Assembly (NCBI RefSeq): GCF_905220565.1
Contig: NC_059397.1
Span: forward strand, 14,509,001 to 14,573,000
DNA length: 64,000 nucleotides
Reading direction: 5' to 3'
Origin: Melitaea cinxia
Lineage: Eukaryota; Arthropoda; Insecta; Lepidoptera; Nymphalidae
Numbering within the stretch: the first letter of the stretch is position 1; each line of letters starts with the position of its first letter. Below, piece by piece: positions 12,940 to 24,226 of the stretch. The notes beneath the pieces are model-generated. The model was not told where the DNA came from. It searched no databases and saw only the letters and a program-made list of their open reading frames with translations. Position numbers and translations under genes: made by a program.

Positions 12940-15791
12940 TTAATTGTACATTCCTTCATGAAGATTGAAGATATTTGTATTGTAATTTCCATTTCCATAA
13001 TTATTTATTTTACAGCCTGGACATTCACTCAAGACGACGCGGACGGGGGCATTCGAGAGCCTGAAAAAAAAGCTTATTATAACCGTCGTCCTTATCGTCA
13101 TTATTATTCATTATTTCAACATTTTTTACAAGACTAATAAATTTTACTGTACGGTTTTCATTGCAAAATATTAAAAATATATACAAGAATTGTACTTAAG
13201 AACACACATGAAAAATATCAATTTTCATTAGTACCCTCCATAAATACTATTAATTTACAATGACCGTCACATTTTTTTGTAAGATTATATTTTTTTTTAA
13301 TATATACAAATAAATAAAGTTAACTTTTTATATATACAACTGCCGACTCGTTTGCGCAATGGTCACGCCATTGGTTTGTGGCTGTATGCTGGCGGTTACA
13401 GGATCGATCCCCGCACATGGCAAACATTTGTATTGGCCATACAGATGTTTGCCGTGATCTGGGTGTTTGTGTAGTCCTTGAGGTTCGCCCCACCGCGCCT
13501 CGGAGAGCTCTTTAACCCGTCCTGGATGTTATCATGTACATCTGATGGTGATCGTTAATAATAAATCCGCCAGAATATATCCGCCAACCCGGATTAAAAC
13601 AGGGTGCTGGATTAAGCTCTGATCCTTCTCCTACATGGAAAAAGAGGCCTATGCCCAGCAGTGCGATAATACAGGCTGAATGCAAACGATGTCTTAATAT
13701 TGTTTTCCTTACAACAGCTTCAAAAGTATGATAATCTTTCTATGACTTAGCATACGCTAAATATAGATACTTTATCTCCTACTCAATTAGCTTTACAGGT
13801 CGAACAAGTACTAAATTTTCGTCCTTTTAAGCTTCCCTTTATCTCTCTTAAGCAATCTTATTTTTTTTAATTTTTTGCCTTAAATTACTTATGACATAAA
13901 TGTATAGAGCATAACATAAATAAAAAATTTCAAACAGTATCGTATAACTATACATTACACGCTGAAGGAACGCAACACTGCTTGAAAGTAGTATTATGTA
14001 GCTGTATCTTCTGTAAGGTCGAGACGGTAAGGTACGTCTCCAGTCGGGCTGCTCCAGATTTTGAGCAGCATATTATTTTAATGTTGTGTCCTACCTCAGT
14101 TTAGAAACTTATTTATTAACACTTATTTATTTACTTGTGTATGAAAAGTATATTAATTTACCTTCTACAGCCCTCTTCATCACATCTAATTAAATATCTT
14201 CTGCTGTCATATCCACTGTTACCAAACCCACCATATCCGTTGTTACCATATGCGTCTAAATCTTTGCCTCTTCTGTTAGCTCCATTTTCACTCTCATATG
14301 GGTCTCCTCTATTATAGCCCGTATCAACATTTGGTGCATAATTATCTTCGTAGGATAGATAATCTTCAACACTGTCCATATCATATTCAAACCTACAAAC
14401 ACTTATCAGATTTATCCTCAATTTTTTAGCAATATCAAATATTTAGTATATTCTGTATACTTTATGCATTTACCAGCAGAATATAGTGAAAATCAATCCC
14501 AAGTAGAAATTTTTTCGTCTTCCTTAGAAGGAATCAGGCATGCCTGGTCAGGACTAGATAAGGCATGTAACGCAGATGATTGGTCTATACCTGATCAGGA
14601 TGAGATGAGATTTCCTGATCGGGTCCAGATCAGGAAATCTGGTCTTATCCTGATCAGCCGGTTCGGTCCGGTCCTTTTAAAAAATACGAATGTATATTCT
14701 CGAAAAAATTGTTTAACAAAAAAAAAGCGAATTGATATTATTAGTAATATGTTACTTAACATAATTATTATGATATTTATTTCCGTTTATTCTCCCAATG
14801 TATTATTTATTTATATTTTTACTTTAAATATTAATTATTTTTATTTATTTTTATGTTAGTAATTAATTATTATTATTAATTAAATTTTATTTATTAACTT
14901 CTATTAATTAACTACTCATTAACTATTTCCTATTACTAACGGCTACTCCACTGTGTAGAGATGGACTCACTGCTAGACTGTCCTGATAACTGTATATATA
15001 CTAAGTGCGCTTAAAAACATTAATAGCGCGATTCAGGCTCAGTTCGCGTAATTTCTTTCAGGCTATCCGGTTCTGGATCGGACCGGGTCCTAATCCAGTA
15101 TGCCTTACCATACTTGATTTTATTTAACATCAGGCTATCTTGATCTGGACCGGACCAGGTCCTGATCCAGTATGCCTTACCATACTTGATTATATTTTAC
15201 ATCAGGCTATCCTGATCTGGAAAGGACCGGGTCCTGATCCAGTATGCCTTACCATACTTGATTATATTTTACATCAGGCTATCCTTGTCTGGACCAGACC
15301 TTGTCCTGATAGAGCTTTCCGGATCTGGCATGCCTCATTCTATCCTGATCCGGTCCAGATACATGATCTGGTTGAGCCTGACCTTTTTTCTAGTCGGGAT
15401 AATGTATAATACTTTCAGTTCGTAAACAAAAACGCCTAAAAGAAAACGTCTCGTAGACATTTCTATTTACATACCATCGTGAATAATGTTTTAATTTGTG
15501 CTTTATTACTTAACTTGATTTTTATAATTTGAGAGCAATAATGCTCTGCCTAAAAGAAATGAACTAGTTTACTTTAACACTGCGTTATTGGTTAATGTTA
15601 TTTGTTATTGTGAAGACTAAAAGTTTATTTCATACTCGAAAACGTTATAATGACGCTATAGCTTATTTAGTTTTATAAACATTTTCTGACATTATTACTG
15701 TTAGAAATGTTAATTTCACTTACCAAGGTCTCGCTTCTGTTGAAATAAATGTAACAACAACGCAAAATGAAACAATCAAATATTTTTCCAT
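12940..15791 (-). CDS. Cluster gene A: secreted CxxC/GNG-signature protein
   Basis: Exons (minus strand) 15791-15724, 14392-14162 and 13060-12940 join with GT/AG sites, both introns in phase 2, to 139 aa. Exon 1 encodes a signal peptide ending in TEARPW. The middle exon starts acidic (EYDMDSVEDYLSYEDN), then turns Gly/Asn/Tyr rich, and adds a Cys pair C93/C98. The last exon carries the family signature C113-P-G-C116 with YGNG at 121-124. I do not recognise the family. Intron 1 holds an insertion of about 0.9 kb (14,500-15,405) with 72-bp tandem repeats; intron 2 holds a SINE. A broken partner exists at 28.3-29.6 kb. The polyadenylation signal is unclear. The promoter is at 15,887-15,916. The reading frame is intact, so the gene is probably active. 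Confidence 0.82.
13336..13690 (+). mobile_element. tRNA-derived SINE in intron 2 of gene A
   Basis: It has an A-box-like TTTGCGCAATGG near 13,351 and a B-box-like GGATCGATCCC near 13,401. It ends in GAGGCCTATGCCCAGCAGTG and a tail near 13,680. The same layout occurs at 26,455, 28,960, 37,885, 38,240, 42,115 and, reversed, at 16,336, 29,776 and 50,575. Confidence 0.7.
13710..13955. repeat. Intron segment repeated at 38.52-38.79 kb
   Basis: A 245-bp stretch including ATGACTTAGCATACGCTAAA and GCTTTACAGGTCGAACAAGT matches 38,525-38,790 in the same orientation, in both places just after a SINE end. Either an unclassified repeat or a fossil piece of another gene A copy. Confidence 0.65.
14500..15405. 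mobile_element. Insertion with imperfect inverted ends and 72-bp tandem repeats in gene A intron 1
   Basis: Alignment by eye with the pseudogene intron (28,620-28,720) shows flanks matching on either side (GTGAAAATCAAT on the left, ACTTTCAG on the right) while about 0.9 kb is present only here. The ends are CCCAAGTAGAAATTTTT and, inverted, CCCGACTAGAAAAAAGG. Inside, 15,061-15,330 is an array of a 72-bp unit (GGCTAT...CTTACCATACTTGATTA) in three full copies plus a part. The interior is rich in self-complementary GATCAGG/CCTGATC strings. Probably a DNA transposon derivative. Confidence 0.65.
15061..15330. repeat. 72-bp tandem repeat array
   Basis: Units begin GGCTATC at about 15,061, 15,133, 15,205 and 15,277. 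Each contains CTGGACCGGACC-like and GTATGCCTTACCATACTTG strings. Units 2 and 3 are almost identical, while 1 and 4 have diverged. Confidence 0.75.
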
Positions 15792-15886
15792 GATAATTGC
15801 TATTCACTCTGAAGTGTCACTGTAGACTCTCAATGTGTATGTATTTAATCTCCGACTGAACACAAAACACATCTCACTTCGTTACA

Positions 15887-15916
15887 TTTTATACAATTGG
15901 CTAGGATTAAAGGTCA
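15887..15916 (-). promoter_or_regulatory. Core promoter of gene A: TATA box plus AAAGGTCA half-site
   Basis: On the minus strand TATAAAA (15893-15887) lies 102 bp before the ATG. TGACCTTT (15916-15909), whose complement is the NBRE-type half-site AAAGGTCA, lies 15 bp further upstream. A TGATAA string follows at about 15,928. The same layout precedes seven other cluster genes. Confidence 0.75.
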
Positions 15917-16335
15917 AGACAATGACTGATAATATAGTAAATAACTGTATTGTCATTAATACATTTAAAATAACTATATATTCACAGTAACTACCCTAAT
16001 GCCTAGATGAGAAAGTGCGATAAATTAAAAAAAAATTAAGTTTAATTGTTTGTAGCAGAAAAAATAACTGTTTAGCTTTTTATTATTGCTTGCTTAAGAT
16101 TAATGAAACAAAATACTTATTAATACGGTTGATCAAATCGGACTCGATTGCTAGTAGTTCTGTAGAAACCTGTGGTTATGATGACCGATGATGAAATACT
16201 CGCTTCTGTGCCTTACTTCTACCACTAAAGAGACCTAAAATTTGTTAAAATGCATATTGAAGGCCAGCGGTAAGTTTTTTGTGGATTTTTCCACACGTCT
16301 TCTTCAACTTCAAAAATCATATTTTTCGATTCGAT

Positions 16336-16690
16336 CCAGCCTGTTACATCCCACAGGTGGGCATACGCCTCTTTCTTCGTATAAAAGAAGGTTCGGAGTT
16401 TAATCCACCATGCTGCTCCACTGCAGTTTGGCGGATATAATCCCTACTATAAGTAATGATTGCTATCAGGTGTCTATGACAACAACCGGTGCTGACAGCT
16501 TAATGTGCTCTCCGAGGCACGATGAGGAGACGCGCAAGGACAGACACCAAGACTGTAAAGAAATATTTACAATTATCCTTCACGAGTGGGAATCGAACCC
16601 GGAATAGCCGGTGTTTGAGCGTGTTACACGTAATGGAACCACTGACGTTGTGCATCGCCACGAGTCGCCGCTGCAACGGGTGACTTCAAT
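16336..16690 (-). mobile_element. tRNA-derived SINE, reverse
   Basis: The reverse complement carries GGGTTCGATTCCCAC (near 16,590) and a 3' part with AGGCGTATGCCCACC. A related reverse SINE sits at the equivalent place in the duplicated block (29,776-30,003), with matching flank (GTGACTTCAATTAAAATATC). Confidence 0.7.
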
Positions 16691-17156
16691 TAAAATATCG
16701 AATTACATCCACCTTTAATTTTTAACAAAAACTCACATTTTTTATAATATGAAACCTATGTTATTGTACTGCAAAAGACATTAAATTTTTAGATAAATGA
16801 AAAGGTAAAGGTATAGAAATACATTAACAGTAAACAAAACAGTATTCAGTTTCATTCATTTATTTAACTATTTATTTTACACTTTATTGTAAACCAAACA
16901 AGAAATAAAATAAACAAGCAACTAAAACAATAATAAGTAGAAAAATGTACAAAAAGCAACTATTATTTTATACAAAACAGTTTTTTTTTTTTTCCTAAGA
17001 AATAAATAATTTTTTCATAAGAAAGAAATAATACAATTAGAATTCAAATATTTTTTTTTTACCATTTTCATAAATTAAATCTGAAATAGTATGTTATAAT
17101 TTTAATAATACTTTATTAAAATGAGAACTATATAATTAAGTGAAGAACTATATAAT

Positions 17157-18391
17157 CTAGTCATATATTCCTTTAGGCAGGTAGAAGGTGTGTGTGTTGT
17201 GATCCCCATTCCCAAGGTTGTTGATTTTACAGCCAGGACATGAATCGGGAACATAGGCCGAGTTACCTCTATTGTAATTACCACGCCTGGAAGAAACGGC
17301 ACATTTAAAACATACATTAATTTAAAATAAATTAATATCTTGATTAAAAAGAAGGACGTAATTTGTAATAAATGACCTTATTTTTTTACAAAAGCAAACC
17401 TTTTCTCAAATAAGTTGTTTAGGCTGTCACTAATATAAAGATTTTATTATACATATTTTAAGTTCAAAATTTATTATACAAAGTTGCAACACAAGAAGTT
17501 AGTTTTTTACAACTGGTATCACCGTTCCTGCCCAGGCGTCATTTTACTTGCAAGAGAAAATCGAAGCCATCAAAATGGAGGTCGAAATAATCTAGCAGTA
17601 ATTTAATCCATTATTCATATTCATGTAAGCGCAAACATAAGTTACAATTTAAAAAAAACAACTATTTACTTAGAAATTTAAGCTGTGTTTGCAAAGAAAC
17701 AGTTCAAGAAAGAGAGAATTAATTAATTTCTCACTCTCTACAAATACTTGTCAGTGACTATGACAATCTCACTGTTTATTAAAAAGCAACAACATTGTAA
17801 AAAAAAATTAAAGTAAATGTTAACAATCACATGGCTTAAAACATTATAATTTTAACATTTACAGCTAATCATGTTCTCTCACCTGGTGACCGATCCTCTG
17901 CTGCCATATTCGCTGTTGCCATATCCACTGCTACCATATCCACTGCTACTTAATCCCTCGCCACCGTTTCCATTACTATTATATCCACTGCTACTATATG
18001 CACTATTACTATTTCCACTATTATCATAACCGCTATAATGTCCACTGTAAAATAATACCATCAAGTGTTATTAAGTAGCAAGAATAACAAACTATATACA
18101 CATATAATTTGTTGTTAAAAATGTGAATAAAAACCAGTGAATAAATAAAAATAATTCAATGTAAAGCTAAAAAATATAATTAAGCCAAATCTAAAACGTA
18201 GTAGTTTCAGAAAAATAAATATAAATCTATTTACCTTCATATAAAAAGTCGAAAATATCAAAATAAATATTTTTAAAATATGGGGTACGTTTCACGAATT
18301 TTTAACTGACAGAATAAACTTACCAATATCTTGCTTCTGTTGAAATAAATATAGTGAAAATGCAAAGAGACATAATCAGGTATTGCTGCAT
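17157..18391 (-). CDS. Cluster gene B: secreted Gly/Ser/Tyr-rich CxxC/GNG protein
   Basis: Exons (minus) 18391-18324, 18044-17883 and 17286-17157 give 119 aa, with both introns in phase 2. The signal peptide MQQYLIMSLCIFTIFIS ends TEARYC; the split codon makes a Cys here instead of the usual Trp. The middle exon is built of GYxSxG units (SSSGYGSSGYGNSEYGS). The signature C93-P-G-C96 and LGNG 101-104 is followed by HTHTFYLPKGIYD. An AATAAA signal lies 40 bp after the stop (17,112-17,117). Gene E at 31070 is a near copy, differing by five residues in the middle exon. Function unknown; secretion is inferred from the signal peptide. Confidence 0.85.
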
Positions 18392-18486
18392 GATTGCATG
18401 TATCCTCGTAAAAGTCACTCCGAATCCTTAATGTGCTTTACACAGTATCTCCGACTGAATACAATAACATATTTTACTTCGTCCCA

Positions 18487-18516
18487 TTTTATACAAATGT
18501 CCAGGATTAAAGGTTA
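18487..18516 (-). promoter_or_regulatory. Core promoter of gene B
   Basis: TATAAAA (18493-18487) is 102 bp from the ATG. The half-site is AAAGGTTA rather than AAAGGTCA, again 15 bp upstream of TATA. A TTGTGGGAAT string lies about 40 bp further (18,548-18,557). Gene E has the same one-base variant. Confidence 0.7.
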
Positions 18517-18694
18517 AGACGATAACTGTTATCATTGTCATAAGTGTATTCCCACAAACTTAATCGGAAAAAACAATGTTTATAATAACTACCCCACGTG
18601 CACCTAAGTTACCTAATTGGTTTCTCTGAAAGGTAAACTTAAAATAATGAAATTAAAATATTAAATATTAAAACTGTCAATATCAAAATCATCG

Positions 18695-18990
18695 AAATCA
18701 AAAATAGCTTTATTCAAATAGGCTCCAAGAGCACTTTCAAAACTACTAAATAATAATTAAACTAAATTATTATTTTTGTAAAAGTGAAGCTACCACCGAT
18801 TCGAAATGTAGATTCTGCAGAGAAGAATCAGCAAGAAACTCCGCCGTTACTCTTTTGAAAATAATATACAAACTATGTTTTAGTTCAAAATTAGAAACAT
18901 GTTGCATGAAATACAGCGTCACTAAGTCCACACATCTTTATCAACTATGTAATCCTGCACCGAGTAATAAGCTTTATCTATTATTATTTT
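18695..18990 (+). mobile_element. Non-LTR retrotransposon 3' fragment
   Basis: It contains ATTCAAATAGGCTCCAAGAG and CCACCGATTCGAAATGTAGA with GAAGAATCAGCAAGAAACTC. This is the form of a widespread moth and butterfly LINE 3' UTR. A partial copy with CGATTCGAAATGTAGC is at about 50,920-50,960. Confidence 0.5.
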
Positions 18991-18994
18991 TTTA

Positions 18995-19325
18995 ATCATC
19001 ATTACAGCCTATACAGTCCACTGCTGGACATAGGCCTCCACAAGTTTACGCCAAAAATAACGTGAACTCATGTGTTTTGCCCATAGTCACCACGCTGGGC
19101 AGGTGGTTTGGTGACCGCAGTACTGGCTTTGTCGCACCGAAGACGCTGCTGCCCATCTTCGGCCTGTGTATTTCAAAACCAGCAGTTGGATGGTTATCCC
19201 GCCATCGGTCAGCTTCTTAAGTTCCAAGGTGGTTATGGAACCTTGTTATCCCTTAGTCGCCTCTTACGACACCCACGGGAAGAGAGGGGGTGGCTAAATT
19301 CTTTAGTGCCGTAGCCACACAGCAC
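18995..19325 (+). repeat. CACTGCTGGACATAGGC-type interspersed repeat
   Basis: It runs from CAGTCCACTGCTGGACATAG to GGTGGCTAAATTCTTTAGTG. Other copies are at 10,124-10,365, 53,865-53,960 (partial) and, reversed, 44,205-44,525 and 60,675-61,010. All share GCTGCCCGTCTTCGGCC-like and CGCCTCTTACGACACCC strings. No coding capacity. Confidence 0.7.
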
Positions 19326-19326
19326 A

Positions 19327-20640
19327 TTTTTTTAATAAAAACTTTAAATTTATGTTGAGACAATTCCAAAATCGTTTGTGGTATTTTATTATACATGCGA
19401 ATACCATGACCCAGAAAGGAAACGTTTACTTTGCGCAGTCGGAAACTTGGAGTTACAATTTTGTTATTCCTTCTTGTGTTTACAATGCGATTATTACTAT
19501 TTATTTCAAAACAATGAATATTTTGGTGGATATACATAATATTGTTATAAATATACTGCGACGCGATCGTTAATATGTCCACCTTTTGGAAAACATCCCG
19601 TAGGGAGACTCGAGCTCCAAGATCGTAAATGCCGCGAATAGCCCTTTTTTGCAAGATAAATATAGTCTCAATATCTGCAGCATTACCCCACAGTAACAGG
19701 CCGTAAGACATAACACTATGGAAATAGCTAAAATATATTTAGTGTGCAGTTGCAACGTCGGTCAGTTGTCGTACTTTTCTAACTGCGAATGCCGCGGAGC
19801 TGAGTCTACCATTCAAGGATGACAAATGGGAATTCCACTGAAGTTTTGAGTCCAAATGTATTCCTTAGAAAATTTTAGTATCATTGACAATAAGCCTCTC
19901 GTTATTTATTATAAAATTATAATTTGGATGCTTAACATTAGGTAACGAAAACACAACGCACTTGGTTTTTTTGGCGTTCAAAACCAAGATGTTTATTTTA
20001 AACCAATCTTGAATTCGCGACAAAGAAGCGTTCACGTCATCATAATTTACTTTTTTCCTATCAACTTTAAATATTAGAGAAGTGTCATCTGCAAATAGCA
20101 CTATATCACAAATATATTTAACATAAAATGGCAGATCTTTTATATATATTAAAAAAAGAAATGGAACCAGAATCGACCACTGTGGAACGCCGATTTTTAG
20201 CACGGATCCAGAAGACTTCGTTCCGTTTATTGATACGTGTTGAATTCTATTATATAGATATGAAGCAATTAGATTAAGACCTTTACCATTAACTCAAGTT
20301 TACTTAATAAGATCCCGTGGTCCACGCAATCGAATGCCTTTGATATGTCACAAAATATACTAATAGCATTTTGTGATCTCTCCCAAGCGTCATATATATG
20401 TTTGAGAAGTGCCACACCAGCATCTGTCGTAGAGCGACCTCTAGTGAAACCATATTTGTTCACTGTGAAAAATTCCATTAACTTTAAAATGGAAAAGAAG
20501 TTGATTTAGCATAATTTTTTCAAATGTTTTATTTAAGGACGGTAGGATTGAAATGGGTCTATAATTACAAGGATCACTTCGACTTCCCTTTTTAAAAAGT
20601 AGTAAAACTTTACTACATTTTAGCAAATCTGGAATCTGTA
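19327..20640 (-). mobile_element. Decayed non-LTR retrotransposon reverse transcriptase (Jockey-like)
   Basis: Three separate minus-strand frames carry reverse transcriptase blocks in the right order: NYRPISILPS (about 20,560), CDISKAFDCVDH (20,330), a damaged GVPQWSILVP (normally GVPQGSILGP, about 20,190) and the catalytic LFADDTS (20,090). A C-terminal part (YGLLLWGNA, AIRGIYDL) lies at 19,620-19,710. Frameshifts separate the pieces, so it is inactive. The 5' half including any endonuclease is missing. It lies between genes B and C. Confidence 0.8.
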
Positions 20641-20814
20641 ATTAAAACATTATGTACGTCATATATTTTTATGAACTGCATATATTCATTTTTATTTCAT
20701 TTTCAAAATTACAGACAGGAGACTATAAGACAATAAACAGTAAGTGTAAATAACAATACAAATTTAACATAATTTTTAACGATAGCTACGCACTAACATA
20801 ATTGTGTTTGCTCG

Positions 20815-21005
20815 CAAACGAAAAAAAAAAACCGACTTCAATTACGTCGATGATACAACGTAAGTAGACAAAAAAAGATCAAGTACGCGTTATCAAATGT
20901 TACTAAAAAAGTAACAGTCATATCTCAATCAAATTTAAATGAAACTGCTTACTGACCCCATCCCCAGTTTCCCCCAGGAGCTCTGGTCACCTTACTCACC
21001 AACAG
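20815..21005 (+). repeat. ACCGACTTC-type repeat fragment
   Basis: It begins GTGTTTGCTCGCAAACGAAA and then ACCGACTTCAATTACGTCGA. The same start is found at 32,525 and, as variants, at 25,295 and 60,045. Confidence 0.6.
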
Positions 21006-21299
21006 GGACACAACACTGCTTGAAAACAGTGTTAATTAGCTGTGATATTCTGTAAGGTCGAGGTAGTAGTCGGGCTGCTCCATATTTTGAATAGAAAATT
21101 TCCTGCTGTGCCCTACTTCAATTAAAAATATAAAATTTATATATTATAATAATATAAGTTATCATATAAGTCAATTAAATACGCATTATCAAGGATAACT
21201 CAAAAACTACCCGTCAGATCTCGCTCGAATGGCTCAATTTTAAATGAGACAATATGATTAGCATTATCTTTGAACAAAATAAAGTCTCCCGGTCAGGGG

Positions 21300-21640
21300 C
21301 GCTCAGTAGGACCGGTTTCTGCCAATTCTCTATCCAAGGATAGGGGGGTTAGTACTTTGTCACACACTACAACGTCACCATGCAAAGCGCTGTCCCGTCT
21401 CGTTTCAAAGTAGGTTCTGAGGCTTCACACCTCTCGGTTATGCATGGACTTTGCGCTTAACATGCCTCGACCACCACATTTCCGCAGGGTGTACAGTCTC
21501 TTGACCGACGACTTAGGGTGATGCACGCGATTGTGCGTCATATTTGTGCGGACTCTTCTGTCCAGGGCGTCAATTTCGGTTTGACTCCATCTGAGTATGC
21601 CAAAGATGTACAAGAGAGTGGGCATGACCCAGGTGTTATA
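21300..21640 (-). mobile_element. Non-LTR retrotransposon fragment, C-terminal part of a reverse transcriptase ORF
   Basis: The minus strand encodes ILRWSQTEIDALDRRVRTNM, then HHPKSSVKRLYTLRKCGGRG. This is the conserved region after the polymerase domain in several LINE clades, with a strongly matching HHPKSSV...GGRG core. GC content is higher than the flanks. Truncated at both ends. Confidence 0.6.
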
Positions 21641-21887
21641 GGTTTATTTATTTATAAAGAGTCGGTGGAGTTAGCGAAGATCTTATCATTATTTCAACCA
21701 TTAAATAGCTAATTCCCTAAATCGATATTCACTATGGTAGGATTGTCTTTACAAAGAAATTGCGAATTATCCTTGAGATTTTATTAATATGATATGTTAC
21801 TAATTTTAAGGGATATTATATATATTATTGTGTCTTTCTAACTTAGACCGTATGAGAAATAAAACACTACCAGTCTTGAGACTTATT

Positions 21888-21985
21888 TACGTGATGGATT
21901 AAGCTCTGATCATTCTCCTACATGGGGAAAGAGGCCTATGCCCAGTAATGGGATATTACAGGCTGAAGCGAGACTAACGGGTATG
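21888..21985 (+). mobile_element. SINE 3' fragment
   Basis: It carries GATTAAGCTCTGATCATTCT and GAGGCCTATGCCCAGTAATG, the same 3' part as the SINE at 37,885-38,145. Confidence 0.6.
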
Positions 21986-22149
21986 AGTGGAATCAAAATA
22001 AATATCAAATGTATTTAAATACATAAAAAATAAAACACTAACAGGTACGTCTTGAGTTAAGATAAATAAAATAAATGTCTGGTACTTAATAATATTTTAT
22101 TGAATTACGCATCACGTTATAAATTAGATATAATAACAATGTCTTAAGG

Positions 22150-24097
22150 TTAGTTGAATGCTTCTTTGGGCAAGTTGAAGGTGTGTATATTGTTATTCCC
22201 ATTCCCTAAGCTATTGATCTTGCAGTGTGGACATGATCTTGGTACGAATCCACCGTCATCGAAATCACTGCTTCCATTACTGCGGTCTTTACTGCGTCTG
22301 ATGAAAAAAGCTTATTTAAAATATCACAATAATAATTCATTATATGAATAAAAATTCATTAGATTAATATTTTTACAAGAACAATCACACCCGTAGCTGA
22401 CGTAGCATATGCACAAAATAGTTAAGCCAAATATTTTTGTTGCTATACTTTCAATTTATTTAAAGTAGCAAACAAATAGCTTTATTATATTAATTCATTT
22501 TCTGCTTTACATAAACACTTGCTATTTTATTCATAGTGGTATTTTGTTACGACACAAACTATTACATACGTATTTTTCATTTATATAAGTGCATTTACAA
22601 AATACGTCTATTATACCTCATGCCGGCGCCATTTCCATTGTTACTGTACCCGTTGTTGCCATATCCATTGCCTTCATATCCGTTGCTGCCATGTGAATTG
22701 CTGTCATATCCATTGCTGCCATAGCCGTTGTTACCATTTCTACTGCTGCCATCTCCATTTCCCCTAGTTCCACTACTACCATAATTACTGCTGCCATATC
22801 CACCTAAACTTCTGCTGTTAGATGCAATTCTATTTCCATATCCGGTATCACTACGATACCCTGAACCGAATGCCTGTTCTGAATATCCATTTTCTGAGAA
22901 TTCATCGTTAGAATCTTCACCATTGGTATCGTAGCTACTATCTTCATACCTATTTATGTATTAAAAAATATCAATAATGATTTGAAAGGAAATCTTCCAT
23001 AAAGAGCCCAAAAGAGTAACAAAAAACGTAAATGTAAAAAAGTGTCAAATGATATATTTGTTGTATTTGTGTTGCAGATTAGATAAATACTATTTTCTCC
23101 CACGAAGGAACAGAGAAATGTGAGACATTTGTTTAATTTATTGGATACAATTTCTGATTTTTGCGACTGGTCAACAAGAATGAAGTAATTAAATGCAATG
23201 TTGTGTTTGTATTAAACTATCGAAAAACAAGTTTTTATTTTGATTACATTAACGCTGTGTTGAAAACAAAAAATATGTTTTGGGACACTTCGTAAGTGGT
23301 TACTCTTAGAGGTTTTTTTTTTTTCTTTCTGTCGGTCTGTTTTTTTTTTCTTACGGTCGTCTGTTCCTATGGTAAACAACTTAATGCTTGTGTTACAGGT
23401 AACAGCCGACTGTTATAACTATACTTTTTTTATATGTATATAAATATACAGAGAAGTAATCTATACATATAATAAAAGGTAGGAAAGTCAAAACTGTACA
23501 TTGAATATTTTTTTAAAGAATACTTAGGGTATGATCTACAATCGATACCGAAGCAAAAAATATAGTTTTTAGAATTTTTGTCTGTTTGTCTGTATGTATG
23601 TCCGGGATAAACTCAAAAAGTACTGCATGGATTTACTTCTGGCTCGAATATTATTAAGAAGTCGAGTCAACATATAGGCTACAAATTATCACGCTATCAC
23701 CTACGGGGAACGAGCAGTGAACCTTTATATCTTTAACGCATTCTGTAACAACGTGTAATCTAACGACGCATATTTGAATGTTTTTGTTATTATGTTAACA
23801 ACCATGTCATAAGCTAGCTTCACACTATAAATAAAGACATTCTGTAGTATATTTAGTATCAGCATTGCACCCGTGCGAAGCCGGGGCGGGTCGCTAGTAC
23901 ATATATAAATATAATATCGGGAATCGAACCCGCAACCGAATTTTTATTATACAATTTGTGTCATTTCATCTCGTTTCATTTCATTTCATTAATTTTCGAT
24001 TATAAAAAACATCAACAAAATTAACTTACCAAGGTCTTGCTTCTACTGCAATAAATGTAGCGACAATGCAAAGTGAGACGATAAGATATTTCTGCAT
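22150..24097 (-). CDS. Cluster gene C: secreted Gly/Asn/Tyr-rich CxxC/GNG protein (long form)
   Basis: Exons (minus) 24097-24030, 22949-22617 and 22297-22150 join in phase 2 to 182 aa. The signal peptide MQKYLIVSLCIVATFIAV ends EARPW. The 111-residue middle exon starts acidic (YEDSSYDTNGEDSNDEFSEN) and ends in GYxxN repeats (GYGSNGYDSN, GYEGNGYGNN). The last exon has C156-P-H-C159, LGNG 164-167 and HTFNLPKEAFN. An AATAAA signal lies about 50 bp after the stop (22,096-22,101). Gene F at 39172 is its duplicate, with ten more residues in the repeat part. Intron 1 (about 1.1 kb) contains a SINE cut by a Helitron (23,310-23,945). Function unknown. Confidence 0.85.
23310..23945 (-). mobile_element. 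SINE split by a nested Helitron
   Basis: The left part (GTCTGTTCCTATGGTAAACA and GCTTGTGTTACAGGTAACAG) and the right part (ATCGGGAATCGAACCCGC) are the two ends of the SINE type seen at 46,435-46,665, reversed. Between them sits the element at 23,460-23,897. The Helitron inserted after the SINE. Confidence 0.65.
23460..23897 (+). mobile_element. Non-autonomous Helitron-type element
   Basis: The 5' end is TCTATACATATAATAAAA. The 3' end is CGAAGCCGGGGCGGGTCGCTAG, with a GC-rich potential hairpin before CTAG. It is flanked by A on the left and T on the right, as expected for Helitron insertion into AT. No Rep/helicase ORF. Confidence 0.65.
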
Positions 24098-24196
24098 GGT
24101 AATATGTATTCACTCGTAAGAGTCACTTCAGACTGTTAATGTGTTTCGTGTATATTCTCTGATTCAGTACTACTTAATATCTTTTACTTCATTTCA

Positions 24197-24226
24197 TTTT
24201 ATACAATTGGCCAGGAATAAAGGTCA
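24197..24226 (-). promoter_or_regulatory. Core promoter of gene C
   Basis: TATAAAA (24203-24197) is 106 bp before the ATG. TGACCTTT (24226-24219) is 15 bp upstream of it. TGATATCA follows at about 24,238, then TTGTGGGAAT (24,258-24,267). The whole stretch of about 80 bp lines up with gene D's promoter without gaps in the core. Confidence 0.75.

Noticed and set aside
14135..14317. Plus-strand Pro/Leu/Ser-rich frames over the middle exons (also at 22,536, 26,849 and 39,561)
   Set aside because: They are the antisense shadows of GGN-TAT-AGC repeats; none has a start context or splice partners.
15140..15409. 89-codon frame with repeated WTGPGPDPVCL
   Set aside because: It is a translation of the 72-bp tandem array (a multiple of three, so the frame stays open) inside an intron insertion, not a gene.
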